Positions 44,821 through 49,530 of a DNA stretch of 49,530 bases are shown in pieces. How positions within the stretch are numbered: position 1 is the first letter of the stretch; the number at the start of each line of letters is the position of its first letter. Location: the NCBI RefSeq assembly GCF_000472505.1, contig NZ_KI421430.1:69618-119147 (forward strand). The letters are read 5' to 3'. The translations under genes and the position numbers were made by a program. The DNA is from Luteimonas sp. J29 (GTDB taxonomy: Bacteria > Pseudomonadota > Gammaproteobacteria > Xanthomonadales > Xanthomonadaceae). The notes under the pieces were generated by a model. That model did no database searches and was not told the origin of the DNA. It saw only the letters and a program-made list of their open reading frames with translations.

Positions 44821-47800
44821 ATGAAGCGAATGCTCATCAACGCCACGCAGGCGGAAGAACTGCGCGTGGCGATCGTGGACGGCCAGACCCTCTACGACAT
44901 CGACATCGAACAGCCGTCCCGCGAACAGAAGAAGTCGAACATCTACAAGGGCCGCATCACCCGGCTCGAACCCTCCCTCGAAGCGGCCTTCGTCGACTAC
45001 GGTGCCGAACGCCACGGCTTCCTGCCGCTGAAGGAGATCTCCCGCGACTACTTCCAGGCCGGTGCCGACCACCGCTCCGGCAACATCAAGGAACTCCTGC
45101 GCGAGGGCCAGGAGGTCGTGGTCCAGGTGGACAAGGAGGAGCGCGGCAACAAGGGCGCGGCCCTGACCACGTTCATCTCCCTGGCCGGCCGCTACATGGT
45201 GCTGATGCCCAACTCCCCCACCGCGGGCGGCGTCTCGCGCCGGGTCGAGGGCGACGACCGGGCCGAGCTGAAAAAGGCCATGGACGCGCTGGAGATCCCG
45301 CCCGACATGGGGGTGATCATCCGCACCGCCGGCGTCGGCCGCGACGCCGAGGAACTGCAGTGGGACCTGGACTACCTGCTCAGCATCTGGCGCGCCATCG
45401 CCGAGGCCGCGCTGAGCAAGCCGGCGCCGTTCCTGATCTACCAGGAGTCGCGCCTGATCACCCGCGCCCTGCGCGACTACATGCGCGCCGACATCGGCGA
45501 GATCCTGGTCGACACCCCCGAGATGTACGAGGAAGCGCGGGAGTTCGTCGAGCAGGTGATGCCGCACAACCTGCGCAAGCTCAAGCACTACACCGACGAC
45601 GTCCCGCTGTTCAACCGCTACCAGATCGAATCGCAGATCGAGTCGGCCTACGAGCGCACCGTGCGCCTGCCCTCCGGCGGCGCGCTGGTGATCGACCAGA
45701 CCGAGGCCCTGACCGCGATCGACGTCAACTCGGCGCGCGCGACCAAGGGCAGCGACATCGAGACCACCGCGTTCAACACCAACCTGGAGGCGGCCGAGGA
45801 GGTCGCCCGCCAGCTGCGCCTGCGCGACCTCGGCGGCCTGGTGGTGATCGACTTCATCGACATGGACTCGTCCAAGCACCAGCGCGAGGTCGAGGCGCGG
45901 CTGCAGAACGCGCTCAAGTACGACCGCGCGCGCGTGCAGCTCGGCCGGATCTCCAAGTTCGGCCTGCTGGAGATGAGCCGCCAGCGGCTGCGCGCCAGCC
46001 TGGGCGAGTCGAGCCAGATCGTCTGCCCGCGCTGCGAGGGCCACGGCCGCATGCGCAGCGTGGAATCGCTGAGCCTGTCGATCATCCGCGTCGCCGAGGA
46101 GCACGCGATGAAGGACAACACCGGCCAGGTGCTGGTGCAGGCGCCGGTGGACATCGCCAACTACCTGCTCAACGAGAAGCGCAGCGCCCTGCTCGAGATC
46201 GAGAAGCGCCACGGCGCGCCGATCGTGATCGTCGCCGACGAGCAGCTGCAGACCCCGCATTACGAGGTCACCCGCATCCGCGAGAACGAGCTGGGCGAAG
46301 AGACCGCGCGCCCGAGCTACCAGCGCGGCACCCCGCGCAAGCTGGCGACGATCGCGCTCAACAAGAACAACCTCAACATCCCGCCGCCGGCGGTGACCAA
46401 CGTCCGCCCGCCGACCCCGGCCCCGATCCGCGAACCGGCGCCGGAAGCCGCGCCGGTGGCCCCGGCGCCCGCGCCGGCGCCGGTCGCGCCGGCCGCGGCG
46501 GCCGCGGCCGCCAGTGGGGGGCTGCTGGCGTGGTTCCGGCGCCTGCTCGGCAGCGAACCGGCCCCGGTGCAGGAGGCCCCTGCCCGCCCCGCCGCCAAGC
46601 CCCAGCGCGAAGCGCGGGGCACCGGCGGCGACCGCGGCGGGCGCGCCGGCCGCAACGGGCGCGGCAAGGGGGGCCGTCGCGAGGGCGGCCAGTCCGACAA
46701 CGCGCAGCAGAAAGACGCCCGCCAGCCGCAGTCGTCGCGGAGCCAGCAGCCCCAGCAGCCTCGCCAGGCGCAGCCGCAGCCGCAGCAGGCCCAGGCGCCG
46801 AAGAAGCAGAAGCCGCCGCGCCCACCGCGAGTGGCCGAGCCCGCCGCCGGGCAGCAGCCTCCCGCAGCCCCGGCGCCCGAGGACGCCGCCATCGCGGCCG
46901 CGGCGATCGCCGCGCCGGCGGCCACCGACGTGCAGGCGCAGGCGCCCGCCGCCACGCCCGCGCCTGTCGCGGCGCAGGAACCGGCTGCTGAAGCAGCGGC
47001 CCAGGCGGGTGCCGGCGATACCGATGCCGGCGCCCCCGCCGGCGAGGAAGGCGCGGCCACGGCGCGTCGTCGTCGCGGCCGTCGCGGCGGGCGCCGCCGT
47101 CGCCGTGGCGGTGGCGAGGCTGCCGGCCTGGCCGCCGGCGACGGCGCGGCCGAGGACGCCGCGCACGGCGGGCAGGACGACGACGCACAGGACGAGCCCG
47201 CGTCGGTGACTTCCGGTGCAGCCCAGGGCGCCCAGCCGGAGTTCGAGTTCGACGAACCCCTGGCGCCGACCACGTCCGCTCCGGCCTCCTCCGGGGTTGA
47301 TACGCCGGCCACGCACGTCGCGCCCAGCGAGACGGCGCCGGAAGCGACCGCGCCAGACGCCACGCCGGCGCCGCCTGACGGTGCGGCGCAGCCGGCCGGC
47401 GTGGACGCTCCCGCCACCCACGCGGTGGCCGCGACGCCGGCCGTCGAGGCCCCCGTCGACCCTGCGCGGGAACCGGAGTCCGCCGCCGGCACGGACGCCG
47501 AGGCGCAAGCCGCGACGACGGCTGCCGAGGCGGACGAGTCACCCGTCGAGGCGACGCCGGATGCCATGCCTGTCCTGGCGGAGGACAGCCCGGAGGAAGC
47601 GGAGCAGGCCGCACCGGTCGGGGTGCCGACGGTGGACGGGTCCCCGGTCGAGGACCCGACCATGGCGAAGGAGCCCGAGGCCGCGGCACCTGGAGACGCC
47701 GCGCAGGCCGGCACCGGCGCCAGCCCGGAACCGGCGGAGGCCGCAGCGGTGGCCACCGCGTCCGAGACCGGGCGGGTGGCACCGCCGGCATCCGGGGAGT

Positions 47801-47985
47801 CCGCAGCCGCGCCTTCGGCACCGGTCGCGCGCGGCCTGTTCGACACGCCGCCGCCGGCCCCCCCCCTCCCGCTCGAGCCGTCGCCCGCGGAGATCGCCGC
47901 GGAAGCAGTGGCTGGCACCGGCGAGGAAGACACGGAGCACGGCGACGAGGACTCCGTCGGTTCCGATACCCCCCGCAGCGCCTGA
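44821..47985 (+). CDS. rne: Ribonuclease E
   Basis: A 1054-residue endoribonuclease and degradosome scaffold. The N-terminal catalytic half (about 1-510) starts [20 protein letters not shown] and has the S1 domain, 5'-sensor, DNase I-like domain with [13 protein letters not shown] and [10 protein letters not shown] (metal-binding aspartates), and the zinc-link CPRC near 402-405. An amphipathic segment at about 566-582 ([15 protein letters not shown]) matches the position of the E. coli membrane-targeting helix. It is followed by two Arg/Gly-rich RNA-binding stretches (around 600-620 and 745-765) and a 280-residue Ala/Pro/Glu-rich disordered tail. The open frame begins earlier, but the ATG at 44821 gives the conserved N-terminus. 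Confidence 0.97.
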   Translation: MKRMLINATQAEELRVAIVDGQTLYDIDIEQPSREQKKSNIYKGRITRLEPSLEAAFVDYGAERHGFLPLKEISRDYFQAGADHRSGNIKELLREGQEVVVQVDKEERGNKGAALTTFISLAGRYMVLMPNSPTAGGVSRRVEGDDRAELKKAMDALEIPPDMGVIIRTAGVGRDAEELQWDLDYLLSIWRAIAEAALSKPAPFLIYQESRLITRALRDYMRADIGEILVDTPEMYEEAREFVEQVMPHNLRKLKHYTDDVPLFNRYQIESQIESAYERTVRLPSGGALVIDQTEALTAIDVNSARATKGSDIETTAFNTNLEAAEEVARQLRLRDLGGLVVIDFIDMDSSKHQREVEARLQNALKYDRARVQLGRISKFGLLEMSRQRLRASLGESSQIVCPRCEGHGRMRSVESLSLSIIRVAEEHAMKDNTGQVLVQAPVDIANYLLNEKRSALLEIEKRHGAPIVIVADEQLQTPHYEVTRIRENELGEETARPSYQRGTPRKLATIALNKNNLNIPPPAVTNVRPPTPAPIREPAPEAAPVAPAPAPAPVAPAAAAAAASGGLLAWFRRLLGSEPAPVQEAPARPAAKPQREARGTGGDRGGRAGRNGRGKGGRREGGQSDNAQQKDARQPQSSRSQQPQQPRQAQPQPQQAQAPKKQKPPRPPRVAEPAAGQQPPAAPAPEDAAIAAAAIAAPAATDVQAQAPAATPAPVAAQEPAAEAAAQAGAGDTDAGAPAGEEGAATARRRRGRRGGRRRRRGGGEAAGLAAGDGAAEDAAHGGQDDDAQDEPASVTSGAAQGAQPEFEFDEPLAPTTSAPASSGVDTPATHVAPSETAPEATAPDATPAPPDGAAQPAGVDAPATHAVAATPAVEAPVDPAREPESAAGTDAEAQAATTAAEADESPVEATPDAMPVLAEDSPEEAEQAAPVGVPTVDGSPVEDPTMAKEPEAAAPGDAAQAGTGASPEPAEAAAVATASETGRVAPPASGESAAAPSAPVARGLFDTPPPAPPLPLEPSPAEIAAEAVAGTGEEDTEHGDEDSVGSDTPRSA

Positions 47986-48086
47986 CCGCGCACCCGCCCT
48001 GCCCGGCATCGGGCGGGGCGGCAGCACGATCCACCAGGGCCCGGCCGCGCGCGCAGCCGGGCCTCTTCCCGCCGGACGGCCGGCCG
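47986..48086. terminator. GC-rich hairpins between convergent rne and response regulator
   Basis: GGCCCGGC / GCCGGGCC (about 48039-48064) and a second inverted repeat CCGCCC...GGGCGG around 47995-48020 occupy this 101-base gap. Neither has a T-tract, so termination here would be weak or Rho-dependent. Confidence 0.35.
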
Positions 48087-48734
48087 CTACAGCGCCAGCG
48101 CCGGATCCAGCAGGCCGTACTGGCTGGCCAGCCGTGCGAGCGCGATCGTGTCCTCGATCCCGAGCTTGGCGAACAGCCGCGACTTGTGCGTGTTCACCGT
48201 CTTCGGGCTGAGGCTGAGCCTGCGCGCGATGTCCTCCTGGCGCATGCCCTGCACCAGCAGCATCGCGATCTCCATCTCGCGTGGCGAGAGTTCGTCGAAC
48301 GGCGACTGCGCGCCGGCGATGCCCGACAGCGCGAGCTTCTGGGCGATGCCCGGCGCCAGGTAACGCTTCCCGCGCGCGACGTCGCGCACCGCGCGCAGCA
48401 GCTCGGCCGAATCGCCGCCCTTGCCCACGTAGCCCGATGCGCCTGCTTCGATCAGCTTGCGCGGCATCGGCCCGTCCTCGAGCACCGACACCACGATCAC
48501 GCGCGCATGCCCGCCCTTGACCACGCGTTCGGTGACTTCCAGCCCGCTCACGCCGCCCGGCAGGTGCAGGTCGCACAGCACGACATCGGGCTTGAGCTGC
48601 CGGATCAGCGGCAGCGCGGCCTCGCCGCTCTCCGCCTCGCCGACCACCTCGATGTCGGTTTCACCCGAAAGAATCATGCGCATCCCTGCGCGCACCAACG
48701 CATGGTCGTCGACCATGAATACCCGGATCGTCAT
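48087..48734 (-). CDS. NarL/LuxR-family response regulator, GacA/UvrY-like
   Basis: A 215-residue two-component regulator. The receiver domain has the acidic pocket VDDHALVR (Asp9, Asp10), phosphoacceptor Asp55 in [11 protein letters not shown] and Lys105 in SGYVGKGG. The C-terminal LuxR-type HTH lies at about 148-205 ([20 protein letters not shown], then [18 protein letters not shown]). Length and sequence resemble GacA/UvrY/SirA, which controls Csr small RNAs, but the histidine kinase is not in the window, so the symbol is left empty. It converges with rne. Confidence 0.9.
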   Translation of the reverse strand: MTIRVFMVDDHALVRAGMRMILSGETDIEVVGEAESGEAALPLIRQLKPDVVLCDLHLPGGVSGLEVTERVVKGGHARVIVVSVLEDGPMPRKLIEAGASGYVGKGGDSAELLRAVRDVARGKRYLAPGIAQKLALSGIAGAQSPFDELSPREMEIAMLLVQGMRQEDIARRLSLSPKTVNTHKSRLFAKLGIEDTIALARLASQYGLLDPALAL

Positions 48735-48883
48735 CCCTGTCGTCCCCTGCGAACCGACTCCGCGAGGCTAGCGCCATGCGCGTGCCGCGCGCAAGCCACG
48801 CCTCCGCAGCGCCGGCATGCCGCCGCCCGCCTGCGCCGGTGCGACACTTCGGGCACCAGACACGCGAGCCGGAGTGACGCCCG

Positions 48884-49351
48884 ATGGCCCAGAGGCCCGA
48901 CAACGTATGCATCACGCGCCTGCGCGCGGGCGATATCGCGACGATGCGGGCGATGAACGCGATGCTGGGCGAAGCCTTCGGGCAGCCCGGGGTGCACCTT
49001 TCCGCGCCGCCCTCCGACGACTACCTGCGCGACCTGCTCGGCGACGACCGCTTCATCGCGCTGGCGGCGATCAGCCATGGAGAGGTGGTCGGCGGCCTGG
49101 TCGCCTACGAGCTGCGCAAGTACGAGCAGGCGCGCAGCGAAGTCTACATCTACGACATGGCGGTGGACGCGCGCCATCGCCGGCGCGGCATCGCCACCGA
49201 GCTGGTCGACGCACTGCGGCCGATCGCGCGCGCCTGCGGCGCGTGGGTGATCTACGTCCAGGCCGATCCGGTCGACGGGCCGGCGATGGCGCTGTACACG
49301 AAGCTGGGCGCGCGGGAGAACGTGTGCCACTTCGACATCGGGGTGGAGTAG
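48884..49351 (+). CDS. GNAT acetyltransferase, AAC(3)-I (aminoglycoside 3-N-acetyltransferase) family
   Basis: A 155-residue GNAT enzyme. The core closely resembles AAC(3)-I proteins from mobile integrons: SDDYLRDLLGDDRFIALAA, SEVYIYDMAVDARHRRRGIA, WVIYVQADPVDGPAMALYTK and a HFDI end. The acetyl-CoA loop is RHRRRGIA (about 98-105). AAC(3)-I enzymes acetylate gentamicin-type aminoglycosides at N3. The base composition matches the neighbours and there is no integron attC site or mobile element beside it, so it looks native. A GGAG lies about ten bases before the ATG. Family is well supported; actual drug resistance is not. Confidence 0.85.
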   Translation: MAQRPDNVCITRLRAGDIATMRAMNAMLGEAFGQPGVHLSAPPSDDYLRDLLGDDRFIALAAISHGEVVGGLVAYELRKYEQARSEVYIYDMAVDARHRRRGIATELVDALRPIARACGAWVIYVQADPVDGPAMALYTKLGARENVCHFDIGVE

Positions 49352-49365
49352 ACAGCGGGAGGAAC

Positions 49366-49455
49366 TGGCGGAGAGAGTGGGATTCGAACCCACGGAAGGT
49401 TTGACCCTTCGGCGGTTTTCAAGACCGCTGCCTTAAACCACTCGGCCATCTCTCC
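49366..49455 (-). tRNA. tRNA-Ser (anticodon UGA)
   Basis: A 90-base class II tRNA. The acceptor arm is GGAGAGA / TCTCTCC with discriminator G and encoded CCA (complement of 49366-49368). The anticodon loop CTTGAAA gives UGA for UCA serine codons. The T loop is GGTTCGAATCC and the long variable arm includes GAAGGGTCAAACCTTC. It lies 14 bases from the end of the convergent acetyltransferase gene. Confidence 0.97.
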
Positions 49456-49530
49456 GATTTGTGCCGCTACCCTGCCACGGCGCTGGCGCGCCGTCTTCGG
49501 CGGTTTGACCAGCGGCTGCGCCGCTGTTCC

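Noticed and set aside
44404..47508. A 1034-residue minus-strand open frame antisense to rne
   Set aside because: Low-complexity Arg/Leu/Gly sequence opposite a clear RNase E.
49366..49530. tRNA-Ser as an attachment site of an integrated element
   Set aside because: No integrase and no direct repeat of the tRNA end was seen in the window; the downstream flank lies outside the window.

Overview
The window is high-GC chromosomal DNA from a gammaproteobacterium, most likely of the Xanthomonadaceae/Lysobacteraceae (Xanthomonas, Lysobacter and Luteimonas relatives). This rests on gene content and order: ndk-rlmN-pilW-rodZ-yfgM-bamB-der without ispG or hisS between, a stand-alone 41-residue C-minus L36 gene, rpsA-ihfB-lapA-lapB leading into a WbpL/WbpM-like pair and galU, and a proline-rich 'transmembrane repetitive' protein next to nfuA. 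Genus and species cannot be told from the sequence alone.

Layout. 1-9.4 kb (minus strand): molybdenum-cofactor genes moeB (rhodanese fusion, cut by the window edge), moeA and mobA, then der, bamB, a YfgM-like protein, rodZ, pilW, rlmN and ndk. 9.5-13.9 kb (plus): a PsrA-like TetR regulator with a CAAAC-N4-GTTTG operator ahead of it, followed by a fatty-acid beta-oxidation pair (FadN-type multifunctional enzyme and thiolase). 13.9-16.1 kb (minus): an accessory two-gene unit made of a leaderless M23/peptidoglycan-binding protein and, upstream of it, a lipoprotein; it looks like a peptidoglycan-hydrolase toxin with its immunity protein. 16.2-24.5 kb (minus): galU, WbpM-like dehydratase, WbpL-like phosphosugar transferase, lapB, lapA, ihfB, rpsA, cmk. 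24.6-31 kb (mostly plus): L36, a small BamE-like secreted protein, aguA and aguB (agmatine to putrescine), a possible decayed nuclease fragment, a TetR/alpha-beta hydrolase pair carrying two near-identical operators, a TraB-family membrane protein, and a convergent CPBP protease. 31.7-39.4 kb (minus): an RND efflux operon with a lipoprotein adaptor and two different permeases. 39.6-40.6 kb (plus): two translationally coupled monoheme cytochromes c. 40.7-49.5 kb: the proline-rich TM protein, nfuA, phhB, rluC, rne with a long structured leader, a GacA-like response regulator, an AAC(3)-I-like acetyltransferase, and tRNA-Ser(UGA).

How the genes work together. Most of the window is housekeeping: envelope assembly (BamB, YfgM, RodZ, LapA/B, WbpL/M, GalU), RNA metabolism (RNase E, RlmN, RluC, Der, S1, L36), cofactor synthesis and Fe-S delivery (MoeA/MoeB/MobA, NfuA). 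The lapAB-wbpL-wbpM-galU run couples LPS quality control with initiation of O-antigen-type glycans and UDP-glucose supply. The accessory signals most worth following are the M23 effector-like gene with its lipoprotein partner, the TetR/hydrolase pair with a shared operator, the RND pair in which one permease lacks two of the three proton-relay residues, and the chromosomal AAC(3)-I homologue. No insertion sequence, prophage, integrase or CRISPR array was seen.
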